Positions 19,277 through 27,198 of a DNA stretch of 64,000 bases are shown here, piece after piece; position 1 is the stretch's first letter, and every line of letters starts with the position of its first letter. The DNA comes from Oligoflexia bacterium (lineage in GTDB: Bacteria; Bdellovibrionota; Bdellovibrionia; JABDDW01). The position numbers and the translations under genes are program-made. The stretch is taken from contig JADJXN010000001.1 in the NCBI GenBank assembly GCA_016715815.1, positions 442,001 through 506,000 of the forward strand, given 5' to 3'. The notes beneath the pieces are model-generated. The model saw only the letters and a program-made list of their open reading frames with translations. It did no database searches and was not told the origin of the DNA.

Positions 19277-20155
19277 ATGCTTTATCAAAAAACACTAGCT
19301 AAAATGGTTTCAGTTGAAGGGATTGGTCTACACACGGGTAAAGCATCCCGGATGACATTTAAGCCAGCACCTGAAAACAGTGGTGTTTATTTTTTACGTA
19401 AAGATATCCCAGGTCTTCCTGCTCTTAAAGCACAATCAAGAAATGTTAGGGCCACACAAATGGCCACAGTTTTGGGAAGTGATATTTTTGCAGTTTCAAC
19501 GGTGGAGCATTGTATGTCTGCAGTGAGCGCTGCCCAGATAGATAATTTAATTATTGAACTTGAAGGCCCTGAGCTTCCAATTTGTGATGGCTCAAGCTTT
19601 GAATATTTTAAAGCACTTCAATCCGGTGGAGTGATTGAGCAAAATGCTTATCGAAGTTATTTTTATATAACAAAACCTCTTTATTACTCAAAAGGTGATA
19701 AGTACGCTTATGTGCTTCCATATAATGGGTTTAAAGTGTCTTGTACCATTGAGTTTGCACATCCTAAAATTTTAAAACAAAAAATTGAATTAGATGTAAC
19801 CCCATTTAGCTATGAAAAGGAGCTCTCAAGTGCTCGTACCTTTGGTTTTATAAAAGATGTTGAAGCACTTCAAAAGCAAGGACTCGCATTGGGAGGAAGT
19901 TTAAAAAATGCCGTTGTTTTGGATGAAAAAAGCATTCTTAACCCTGAGGGACTGCGCTTTGATGATGAGTTCGTAAGGCATAAAGCAATGGATGCTATTG
20001 GGGATCTAACAATGCTTGGACACCCTTTAATAGGTCATGTGGTCTTACATAAAGCCGGACATGATGTTATGCATGAGTTTGTCCAAAAAATACTTCAATC
20101 ACCTGATTGCTACAGGGTTACTGAAATTGTAGAGCCGCTGACCCTATTCGCCTAA
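19277..20155 (+). CDS. lpxC: UDP-3-O-acyl-N-acetylglucosamine deacetylase LpxC
   Basis: Commits UDP-acyl-GlcNAc to lipid A synthesis. The protein (about 292 residues) shows the LpxC signatures: VEGIGLHTGK near the start, STVEHCMSA with a zinc histidine, the substrate loop SSARTFGF and the second zinc site FVRHKAMDAIGDL, then GHVVLHKAGHDVMHEFV. I chose the ATG at 19277; an in-frame TTG at 19259 would add six residues. It stands alone, with 220 bp of unassigned AT-rich leader upstream and a dispersed repeat touching its stop. Confidence 0.96.
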   Translation: MLYQKTLAKMVSVEGIGLHTGKASRMTFKPAPENSGVYFLRKDIPGLPALKAQSRNVRATQMATVLGSDIFAVSTVEHCMSAVSAAQIDNLIIELEGPELPICDGSSFEYFKALQSGGVIEQNAYRSYFYITKPLYYSKGDKYAYVLPYNGFKVSCTIEFAHPKILKQKIELDVTPFSYEKELSSARTFGFIKDVEALQKQGLALGGSLKNAVVLDEKSILNPEGLRFDDEFVRHKAMDAIGDLTMLGHPLIGHVVLHKAGHDVMHEFVQKILQSPDCYRVTEIVEPLTLFA

Positions 20156-20193
20156 CGCACCGCCTTGCCAAAATGCGACTGCACACTTTTTAA
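20155..20193. repeat. Dispersed 39-bp repeat, copy B
   Basis: Starts ACGCACCGCCTTGCCAAAA and continues through GCGACTG to CTTTTTAA, matching copy A at 6945-6983 at about 31 of 39 positions. It begins on the last base of the lpxC stop codon. Orientation relative to the neighbouring gene is opposite to that of copy A. Confidence 0.45.
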
Positions 20194-20252
20194 TTGTAAG
20201 TGAGAACCTCAAGGTATAAAACATCTCGTTGCCTACTTTGGAGGGTAAAAAA

Positions 20253-21359
20253 ATGATTATTGGTGTACCTAAAGAAATAAAAATCAGTGAAAATCGTGTT
20301 GGTCTTGTTGAGGGTGGAGTAAAAGCTCTTATTCGCGAAGGACATAAAGTTTTAGTAGAAAAAGACGCAGGTCTTGGAAGTGGAATTACAAATGAGCAAT
20401 ATGAAAAAGCCGGCGCACAAATTCTAGATAGTAAAAAAGAAGTTTACGCTAAAGCTGACATGATTATTAAAGTAAAGGAACCTCTTCCTGAAGAATATCC
20501 TATGTTGAGGGAAGATCAAATTCTTTACACCTATTTGCACTTAGCCCCTGAACCTGTATTAACAAAAGCTCTTTTAGAGAGAAAAGTTAAAGGTATTGCC
20601 TATGAAACCATCCAACTAGAAGATGGTAGTCTTCCACTTTTAGTGCCAATGTCAGAGGTGGCGGGAAGAATGTCTACTCTTGTTGGCGCTTCATATCTTC
20701 AAAGAGATCGCGGTGGAAAAGGTGTTTTATTAGGTGGAGTTCCTGGAGTCCACAGAGGACGCGTTACTATTTTAGGTGGTGGTATCTCTGGAATTAATGC
20801 TGCCAAAATGGCTGTAGGACTTGGTGCTCATGTTACAATCCTAGATATTAATGCTAAACGCCTAGAATACCTTGATGATATTTTTGGAAATAAAATTCAA
20901 ACATTGCACTCAAATATTACTAATATTGAAAAACAAATTCCCATTACTGATCTATTAATTGGTGCTGTACTTGTACCAGGCGCTAAAGCACCACATCTTG
21001 TGACAAAAGATATGATTGGCCAAATGGAGCCGGGAAGCGTGGTTGTAGATATTGCAGTTGATCAAGGAGGCTGTATTGAAACTTGCCGTCCTACAAGCCA
21101 TAAGGAACCTACATTTACAGTAAATGGTGTTATCCACTATTGTGTGCCCAATATGCCAGGAGTATTTTCAAGAACTTCAACCTATGCACTTACAAACGTA
21201 ACATTAAAATATGCTGTCATGCTGGCTAACCTTGGAGTTGAAGAAGCTTGTGCAAAAGACAAAGCTTTATACAAGGGGCTAAATGTTTATGGTGGCTATG
21301 TGGCCTATGAGCAAGTGGCTAGAGATTTAAACTTACCATTTAAACCTTTAAAAATTTAA
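20253..21359 (+). CDS. ald: Alanine dehydrogenase
   Basis: A 368-residue NAD-dependent enzyme that interconverts L-alanine and pyruvate plus ammonia. Motifs: N-terminal IGVPKEIKISENRVGL, the substrate-binding YLHLAPEP with its histidine, the NAD-binding glycines ILGGGISG in the second domain, and the conserved NMPGVFSRTSTYALTN near the end. The ATG at 20253 is chosen because GGAGG lies 7 bases upstream; the frame is open to a TTG at 20229. A strong terminator follows at 21390, inside the convergent gene. Confidence 0.96.
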   Translation: MIIGVPKEIKISENRVGLVEGGVKALIREGHKVLVEKDAGLGSGITNEQYEKAGAQILDSKKEVYAKADMIIKVKEPLPEEYPMLREDQILYTYLHLAPEPVLTKALLERKVKGIAYETIQLEDGSLPLLVPMSEVAGRMSTLVGASYLQRDRGGKGVLLGGVPGVHRGRVTILGGGISGINAAKMAVGLGAHVTILDINAKRLEYLDDIFGNKIQTLHSNITNIEKQIPITDLLIGAVLVPGAKAPHLVTKDMIGQMEPGSVVVDIAVDQGGCIETCRPTSHKEPTFTVNGVIHYCVPNMPGVFSRTSTYALTNVTLKYAVMLANLGVEEACAKDKALYKGLNVYGGYVAYEQVARDLNLPFKPLKI

Positions 21360-22127
21360 TTTAATACTACCAAGTTTATTGGTTTCTAAAACTGCGCAAT
21401 TATATTTGCGCAGTTTTTTTATAATTTCCAGATGTGGGTGACCATACTTATTATTACCAACACTAATGATGCAAATTTTTGGTCTTACTTTTGTTAAAAA
21501 TTTATCTGAGGTGGAGTACTTACTTCCATGATGAGATACTTTTAATATATCAAAAACACTAACGGTTTTTGGTTCAAATTTTGATGGTATGTCCCCTGTT
21601 AAGAGAATTTTTTTATCAACCAAATCTAAGTGTAAAATAAGACTTTTTGAGTTTTCAGAAGAATCGCTTTTATGGGGAATATTTTTAATTTTTAATTCAT
21701 TGAATTTGAATTCAGAAAAACCCCTTACAATATAAAAGGGCGTATTATTTTTATTAAAGTACTCAATAAATTTTTTTCCAGATCTGGTTTTTGGATTAAT
21801 ATGAGGGGTAAAAACTTTTTTTAAATGCACAAGTCTATTTATTTCCTGGTAATGTTGAATGTGATCAAAATCATAGTGGGATATAAAAAGATAATTTTCT
21901 TTTAAGTAACAATTTTTTTTTATGTACTGAATTAAAAAAGGACTCAACTTCTGGTTTCCGCCCACATCAAAAAATAAACAATTTGTAGTATCTATATAGG
22001 TGGCCAAGTCTCCTTGGCCTACATTCCAGAAGATGAGTTCATTAGTTTTTTGAGAGATAATCTTTTGTGGTAAACCGTAAGAAAATGAGAAAATAAATAA
22101 AGTAAAAATAATAAAAGAATTTGCCAT
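21348..22127 (-). CDS. ComEC-type metallo-beta-lactamase-fold hydrolase (separate C-terminal half)
   Basis: A 259-residue protein with an N-terminal hydrophobic segment and an MBL fold: FWNVGQGDL, the metal motif SHYDFDHIQ (HxxxDH form), LLTGDIPSKFE and VSHHGSKYS. This matches the C-terminal nuclease-like domain of ComEC/Rec2 DNA-uptake proteins, which normally is fused to the channel domain. Here it is a separate gene with its own AGGAG site 6 bases before the ATG, overlapping the channel gene by 109 bases. The N-terminal segment may act as a signal or anchor placing the domain in the periplasm. Role in DNA uptake is inferred from family and neighbour. Confidence 0.8.
   Translation of the reverse strand: MANSFIIFTLFIFSFSYGLPQKIISQKTNELIFWNVGQGDLATYIDTTNCLFFDVGGNQKLSPFLIQYIKKNCYLKENYLFISHYDFDHIQHYQEINRLVHLKKVFTPHINPKTRSGKKFIEYFNKNNTPFYIVRGFSEFKFNELKIKNIPHKSDSSENSKSLILHLDLVDKKILLTGDIPSKFEPKTVSVFDILKVSHHGSKYSTSDKFLTKVRPKICIISVGNNKYGHPHLEIIKKLRKYNCAVLETNKLGSIKLNF
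21388..21421 (+). terminator. Rho-independent terminator of ald
   Basis: AACTGCGCAA (21390-21399) pairs perfectly with TTGCGCAGTT (21406-21415) around a 6-base loop, then seven T residues. It lies inside the 3' coding end of the convergent metallo-hydrolase gene. Confidence 0.85.
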
Positions 22128-22960
22128 TTAGAACTCCTTTGCTGTGACAGGCAGATTTGAGGTGCATCTTGTGAGGCTATGTAAGTTATTAAATTAAAAA
22201 ATTTTTCAAGTATAACCTCGCATTCACTTTTTAAAAATGGAAACAGATACATGATAATTGAAAAGGGTAATAAGCTAATTTCCAGTAAAGGTAAGGCAAT
22301 AATATTAGCAGCAAAAATTAATAAAGAAAGACATGGTTGAAGTGTGAGTAAAAGTGGGGCCGTTAGAAGTACGCATAATAAAGTTTTGCCAATTGTTTTT
22401 AAATGAAACTCTTGAGCAACATAGAGCGCAAGTGTTGCCGCACAGGAAAGCTGCATTGATATAGAAAAAACAAGGCTTGGTTTTAAGAAAATACAAAAAA
22501 AGATAGAGACTAAAATTAAATCAAATTGGTTATAGAAATATTTTTTAAAATAACTTTGAAAGAACCACTGTATAAAAGATCTTAAACACGCTGGTTGTAA
22601 TAAATTGGCCAAAGTAAAAAGCATTAAAAAAATGAGAGTAAAATGTTTTTTAAACCCAGCTTTTAAAGGAATTTTATTTATAAAGTTCTCTAAAATTCTT
22701 AAGTGGCCACCAGAAACTACAATGAGATGGTAAAGACCAAGAAGAATAAAAGCCTTTATTTCTGCTTTTTGCCGTAAACCTAAATCTTGGCCAAATAAAA
22801 TTGCTGAATAAAACCAATCATAATTGGTAGAGGATGCTTGAATTGGCTTTAAAGCAAAATTATGAATTTTCTGGCTCAGTGGCTCTACAATTAATAATAA
22901 GTCTGTGCTTATAAAAGCTGATCTAACTAATAAAATTATAAAAATAAAACTTAAACTCAT
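22019..22960 (-). CDS. comEC: ComEC/Rec2 competence channel domain (short form)
   Basis: A 313-residue polytopic membrane protein. GLYHLIVVSGGHLRIL near residue 75 corresponds to the GLSHLLAISGLH signature of the ComEC competence domain, and LQPACLRSFIQWFFQ to its second conserved helix. About eight membrane spans are visible. Full ComEC proteins are near 700 residues with an N-terminal OB-like domain and a C-terminal MBL domain; here the OB part is absent and the MBL part is encoded by the overlapping next gene. The last 36 residues overlap that gene in another frame. It would carry single-stranded DNA across the inner membrane; dprA in this window fits such a role. Confidence 0.75.
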   Translation of the reverse strand: MSLSFIFIILLVRSAFISTDLLLIVEPLSQKIHNFALKPIQASSTNYDWFYSAILFGQDLGLRQKAEIKAFILLGLYHLIVVSGGHLRILENFINKIPLKAGFKKHFTLIFLMLFTLANLLQPACLRSFIQWFFQSYFKKYFYNQFDLILVSIFFCIFLKPSLVFSISMQLSCAATLALYVAQEFHLKTIGKTLLCVLLTAPLLLTLQPCLSLLIFAANIIALPLLEISLLPFSIIMYLFPFLKSECEVILEKFFNLITYIASQDAPQICLSQQRSSKWQILLLFLLYLFSHFLTVYHKRLSLKKLMNSSSGM

Positions 22961-23195
22961 TTAAATAGGTGCTTGCAAACTTAAGTACAGGTTTTGCTGG
23001 TTTTTATTTTATTTTTACGTCCGAGTCCGGATCCGCAAGGCCGGATAGTTATGTAAGAGTCTTAAATTAAAAATTATCTGAATCTTTAAAAATAGACATA
23101 AATTAAATAATTTCAAACACTTAAGTTGTGACTATTTTTGAAGCAATCCGCTCAAACGTAGATTTTAAGCTAGGTCTAGGTTTTTTCACCTAAAG
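22961..23195. other. AT-rich intergenic stretch with one GC-rich hairpin
   Basis: No gene is seen. At 23026-23045 TCCGG and CCGGA, then CC and GG, enclose a GCAA tetraloop, a stable hairpin in an otherwise AT-rich region. Neither side carries a T-run, so it is not a standard terminator. Promoters for the leftward comEC pair should lie here. Confidence 0.35.
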
Positions 23196-23361
23196 TTTCC
23201 CACAATTTATGTGGATAACTTTTAATTTTTAAATTTAAGAAAGCTTAAATATTTAAAAACTTAGTAATTACATATACTTATATATCAGCCTATTTTTTAA
23301 TCAATTTCACATTTTGTAATACTAAATGGGCTTATTCACAAAAAAACGCTAGTTTTCCACA
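23196..23361. promoter_or_regulatory. DnaA-box cluster upstream of parA (candidate origin-like or DnaA-controlled region)
   Basis: Two perfect TTATNCACA boxes, TGTGGATAA at 23210-23218 (reverse) and TTATTCACA at 23332-23340, and two near matches, TTTCCCACA at 23196-23204 and TTTTCCACA at 23353-23361, lie within 166 bp. Between them are about 100 bp of almost pure A/T. The cluster sits 60 bp before the ParA-like start. Confidence 0.5.
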
Positions 23362-23419
23362 GTTTTTGTAAGAAATTTTTGTGATTGCACATTTAGTCAA
23401 AACTTTTTCAAATAGAGAT

Positions 23420-24190
23420 ATGGGGAAAGTCATAAGCATTGTTAATCAAAAAGGGGGCGTTGGTAAAACGACTCTTACGTATAACCTGGGTTCTGCCTTA
23501 TGGCAAAGTAAAGCAAAGGTTTTACTTATTGATAACGACCCTCAAGCAAATCTGACAACTTATACGCAAACTCAAACCCTTATTACAATAGATGAAATTT
23601 ATGTTTCTAGAAAGTTTGAGGGATTTGAAAAGAATCAATTTTCTACAATTTTAGGAGAGGGGTTTAGTCTTTTAGGTGCCGATTCAATGTTAGCAGGGGT
23701 TGAGTACTATCTTGCTTCAAGGGGAGATAAAGAATTTGTTTTAAAAAATGCTTTAAGCCTTGTTAAAGATCAGTTTGACTACATCATTATAGATAACCCC
23801 CCCGCTTTGAATATGCTTACAGTCAATGGTCTAGTTGCTTCTGATTATGTGGTCGTTCCTGTGCAACTAGAGTACTTCTCACTGGAGGGGATTGTGGCTT
23901 TAGAAAAAACCATTGCATCATTAAAAGAAAAAAACCCCCACTTAGAGCTTTTAGGAATAGTGCCTAATATGTTTGATGACAGAAGAAAGCTGAACTGGGA
24001 AGTGCTTGAGGCGCTAAAAAAAGAATTTGGTGAAAAAGTATTTGAAACTAAAATCCATGATTGTGTTAAAATTGCAGAAAGTAGTGGGCATGGCAAAAAT
24101 ATTTTTCAATACCATCCCAAGGGGCGTTCATCCAAGGAGTTTAATGCATTAGCTGAGGAGCTGGGATCTAAATGCACGATAAAAAATTAG
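23420..24190 (+). CDS. parA: ParA-family ATPase
   Basis: A 256-residue deviant-Walker ATPase of the Soj/ParA type. The P-loop NQKGGVGKTT has the signature lysine; LLIDNDPQANLT and YIIIDNPPALN are the A' and Walker B elements. Chromosomal ParA proteins move ParB-parS complexes. I start at the ATG of MGKVISIVNQKGG, which matches the family; the frame is open back to a GTG at 23381. No parB or parS site is visible nearby, so plasmid-type, chemosensory or other cargo positioning is also possible. It overlaps the next gene by 19 bases. Confidence 0.88.
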   Translation: MGKVISIVNQKGGVGKTTLTYNLGSALWQSKAKVLLIDNDPQANLTTYTQTQTLITIDEIYVSRKFEGFEKNQFSTILGEGFSLLGADSMLAGVEYYLASRGDKEFVLKNALSLVKDQFDYIIIDNPPALNMLTVNGLVASDYVVVPVQLEYFSLEGIVALEKTIASLKEKNPHLELLGIVPNMFDDRRKLNWEVLEALKKEFGEKVFETKIHDCVKIAESSGHGKNIFQYHPKGRSSKEFNALAEELGSKCTIKN

Positions 24191-25002
24191 GTCGAAACCC
24201 TTTTAATAAAGAAACAAAGAAGCAGCCAACAGATACACTTAAAGCTGACAACACTGTTTTATTTCAAAATATTATTAAACCCTCGTCTGATTTAGAGAAA
24301 TTAAAGCAAATGCAAATTCAAGTTGATTGGCATGAACTTTATAGAAGTATTACAAATGTTTTCCCCAAGTTATTTATTTTTGTGGCTTTATTTTCATTTT
24401 TAGTAGGTTGCTCAACGAGCGCAAAAAACCAACAGGTGGAATTAAAAAAGCATATGGTTGAGCTACAAAAAATAGTGGCAAAACAAACAAATACAATAGA
24501 GGAGTTAAATAATAAAATATATCTTTTGTCAGACCGTGTGGAGCACTTTGAGAAGGTGGCGCCTACAACTGAGAACAAGGCACCGCAAATAAAAAAAGCA
24601 GAAAAAAAGGCTAAACCAGGTGATTTAAAATTATATAAAATGGCCCAAAATGATTTAAAAAATAATGCCATCGGAAGTTTTGAAAAAAAGCTAGATTTAC
24701 TAATTAAGGGTTATAAAGACTCCCCCCTGACAAGCAATGCTCTTTTTCAACTAGGGGAGTACTATTATAAAAGTAAAAACTATTTAAAGGCATCAGAGAC
24801 TTTTGAAAAATTATACGATATGTCTCCGGACGGGAATAGAGCGGTTTCAGTTTTATACATGCTTGGCGTAAATTATCAAAAGCAAAATAGGATACAAGAA
24901 GCAAGGCAAGCCTACCAAACAGTTATTAATATTTATCCAGGTAGTAAAGAGGCAAAGGAATCTAGTTTAAAACTTAATCAATTAAATCGCGGTGGAGGCT
25001 AA
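24172..25002 (+). CDS. TPR/coiled-coil protein with internal lipobox-like segment (CpoB/YbgF-like)
   Basis: A 276-residue protein. Residues 1-63 are polar and without a signal. Residues 64-80 form a hydrophobic segment ending in FLVGC, a good lipobox, but far from the N-terminus. A coiled coil (about 85-125) and two to three TPR units (from about 185) follow, the layout of the Tol-Pal-linked protein CpoB. Either the true start is the internal ATG at 24310 or the N-terminal part is a cytoplasmic extension of a membrane-anchored protein. The overlap with parA supports the long form. A link between ParA and the envelope would be of interest. Confidence 0.65.
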   Translation: MHDKKLGRNPFNKETKKQPTDTLKADNTVLFQNIIKPSSDLEKLKQMQIQVDWHELYRSITNVFPKLFIFVALFSFLVGCSTSAKNQQVELKKHMVELQKIVAKQTNTIEELNNKIYLLSDRVEHFEKVAPTTENKAPQIKKAEKKAKPGDLKLYKMAQNDLKNNAIGSFEKKLDLLIKGYKDSPLTSNALFQLGEYYYKSKNYLKASETFEKLYDMSPDGNRAVSVLYMLGVNYQKQNRIQEARQAYQTVINIYPGSKEAKESSLKLNQLNRGGG

Positions 25003-26296
25003 ACTGAACTTTGTTTTATTTTTGATTCTTTACTTATTTAGCGCACAAGCTCAGTTAAATGAAACTGACCAAATGTATGAGGAGCGTCTTGCCCGTATTA
25101 ATCAAAACTTTAACTTATCAGAAATTCCTGATCAGCAGTGGCAAGGGATTGTTGGGGAAAAAGTGTCAGAGTCTTACCAGTTACAATCAGGTGATACACT
25201 TTGGGATATTTCTGAAAAACTTTTTGGTAATGGCTTTTATTGGCCCAAGATTTGGCAGTTAAACGACACTATAACCAACCCTCATAATGTGCAAACAGGT
25301 TCTAGCCTTAGGTTTTCTGCAGGGACATTAACGTCTCCTCCGCAATTAGAGGTTGCTGAAGAAACTGGAGCAGACACAGAAGTAGAGACAGAAGAAATAA
25401 CCTTCAAAGATGAAACCTCTGAACAAATGATAACAAGTGAAGTTGTTATTCCTAAAGGCAGATCAGCTATTGAGCCACTACAAACTATTCCAGATAGTTT
25501 CCCTGAGTGGCGTGAATCTATGCTAACTTATGAAACTGATACAAAAGCAACTATAGAACCAGCTCCACTACAAGCTTATATAGATGAAGTGATTGCCGAT
25601 AATAATTGGAAATCAAATGGTGTTATTTTTGAAATAGATGGCCAAGGAAGAAAAGTGGCCTCAACTTACCAGCAACTATATGTTAAATTAGAATCTGGTG
25701 GTGCAGTGGGTGAGTACTATACGGTATTTAAAAATGGTACGGATATTAAAGACCCAGATACAAATAATAAAGTAGGAAAGCAGATAGTATTAAAGGGTTT
25801 ATTACTTATTAAAAAGCCTGTTGAAAATGAAAATAATATTTTTATGGCGCAAGTTTCAAAAACGCTAAATCCCATTGAAATTGGAGATGAGATTGTTTTG
25901 GGAAATCTTTTAGTCACAACAGATTTTGAAGAAACTGCTGAGACAAGTTCTGTAAGTGCAAAAATTGTGGATGGCGATAAAACAAAAAGAAAAGTCTTTA
26001 GGCTTCATGATCTCATTTACCTTGATAAAGGTGAAAAGGATGGCCTTCAAGCAGGTGCTATGCTAGACATTGTCAAAACAACAAATCTTAAATTTTCGCA
26101 AGATGTGATAGGTAAGGCAAAAGTTGTAAACCTTGGTCAAAATGTTGCCACAGCGATTATTGTTAAAAGTAAAGATGCTATCCGTACAGGTGATAAAACT
26201 TCTTTGGTAAGAGAGTCCGGAGAGCCGGAAGCGTTCGAAAATGAGACTATGCCGGATGTTGAAATCCCATCTGAGGAGTCTGTAGAGGAACTCTAG
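24992..26296 (+). CDS. Exported LysM-domain protein
   Basis: A 434-residue protein with a signal peptide (FVLFLILYLFSAQAQ) and one LysM domain at about residues 62-108 (YQLQSGDTLWDISEKLFGNG), which binds peptidoglycan. The remainder is an acidic linker and beta-rich segments of unknown fold. The frame opens with GTG at 24992 overlapping the previous stop; GGAGG within it could also serve a CTG at 25004. It belongs to the parA-linked gene run before dprA. Confidence 0.75.
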   Translation: MEAKLNFVLFLILYLFSAQAQLNETDQMYEERLARINQNFNLSEIPDQQWQGIVGEKVSESYQLQSGDTLWDISEKLFGNGFYWPKIWQLNDTITNPHNVQTGSSLRFSAGTLTSPPQLEVAEETGADTEVETEEITFKDETSEQMITSEVVIPKGRSAIEPLQTIPDSFPEWRESMLTYETDTKATIEPAPLQAYIDEVIADNNWKSNGVIFEIDGQGRKVASTYQQLYVKLESGGAVGEYYTVFKNGTDIKDPDTNNKVGKQIVLKGLLLIKKPVENENNIFMAQVSKTLNPIEIGDEIVLGNLLVTTDFEETAETSSVSAKIVDGDKTKRKVFRLHDLIYLDKGEKDGLQAGAMLDIVKTTNLKFSQDVIGKAKVVNLGQNVATAIIVKSKDAIRTGDKTSLVRESGEPEAFENETMPDVEIPSEESVEEL

Positions 26297-26320
26297 TTTT
26301 TGCATAGCAGGTTCTAAGTT

Positions 26321-27187
26321 ATGCAAGTATTTTGGTTTTCAAATAGGTGTCCCCATTTTTCAGCAACTGATGCTCAAAAATACTTAAATGAGGCGGGCTT
26401 AAATGATATTAAGCTTGAGGCGCTCATTAGTTTAGGCTTTTTTAAGGCAGCCCTTTGGTTGAAAAAACATAAAATTCAGTGGCTTGAGTTTATTCAAAAG
26501 CTTGATGACGAATTAAATTTAATTAAAAAAAATAATGGGCAAATTATTTTTTGGGATAGCCCTAAATATCCACAAAGGCTAAGAAATATTTATTATCCTC
26601 CGGCCGTACTTATTTTAAAAGGTGATTTGAGCTCTCTAAACAAAAACAGTATTGCTGTTGTGGGGGCAAGAGAACCCACTGATATGGGTAGGCAGTGGGT
26701 AAAAAAAAATATTCCCGAGCTTGTTAAAAATAATTTTATAATTGCTAGTGGTGGAGCAAGGGGTATTGATCTAGAGGCTCATAAAAGTTGTGTCGTTAGT
26801 GGTGGACAAAGTATTTGCTTTTTGCCCTCTGGGCTTAATAATCCGTATCCAAAATCAAACAATTATCTTTTTGATGCAATTTTAGATAAGCAAGGTCTTT
26901 TAGCGACAGAATTTATTTCAACAGACGAGGTGAGGAGAAATAATTTTCACCAAAGAAATAGACTTATAGCAGGTATTAGTAAAGCCGTTATTATTGTAGA
27001 GGCTGCCTTAAAAAGTGGCACACTCATGACGGCAAATAAAGCAACTGATGACAACAACTTAGTGTGTGTTGTACCGGGCTCACCACTGGTTGATAATTAT
27101 GCAGGCAGTCTTGAAATTTTATACCATGGTGGGGATCTTGTTAGGAATTCTAAAGATATCATTGAAAAAGTAGAAAGACTCACCTAG
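26321..27187 (+). CDS. dprA: DNA-processing protein DprA
   Basis: A 288-residue Rossmann-fold protein that loads RecA on incoming single-stranded DNA. Typical motifs are VVGAREPTDMGRQW, IASGGARGIDLEAHK, FLPSGLNNPYP and the GTLMTANKATDDN stretch. The usual C-terminal winged helix seen in some DprA proteins is absent. It precedes topA by 11 bases, a common pairing. With the ComEC pair it suggests a natural transformation capacity, although no pilus genes are in the window. Confidence 0.93.
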   Translation: MQVFWFSNRCPHFSATDAQKYLNEAGLNDIKLEALISLGFFKAALWLKKHKIQWLEFIQKLDDELNLIKKNNGQIIFWDSPKYPQRLRNIYYPPAVLILKGDLSSLNKNSIAVVGAREPTDMGRQWVKKNIPELVKNNFIIASGGARGIDLEAHKSCVVSGGQSICFLPSGLNNPYPKSNNYLFDAILDKQGLLATEFISTDEVRRNNFHQRNRLIAGISKAVIIVEAALKSGTLMTANKATDDNNLVCVVPGSPLVDNYAGSLEILYHGGDLVRNSKDIIEKVERLT

Positions 27188-27198
27188 TCTATCAGAAT

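Noticed and set aside
23026..23045. GC-rich hairpin as a terminator or parS-like site.
   Set aside because: No T-run follows on either strand and the sequence does not resemble the parS palindrome TGTTTCACGTGAAACA.
22961..23420. ParB gene or parS sites accompanying parA.
   Set aside because: None found on either strand in the flanking genes or spacer.
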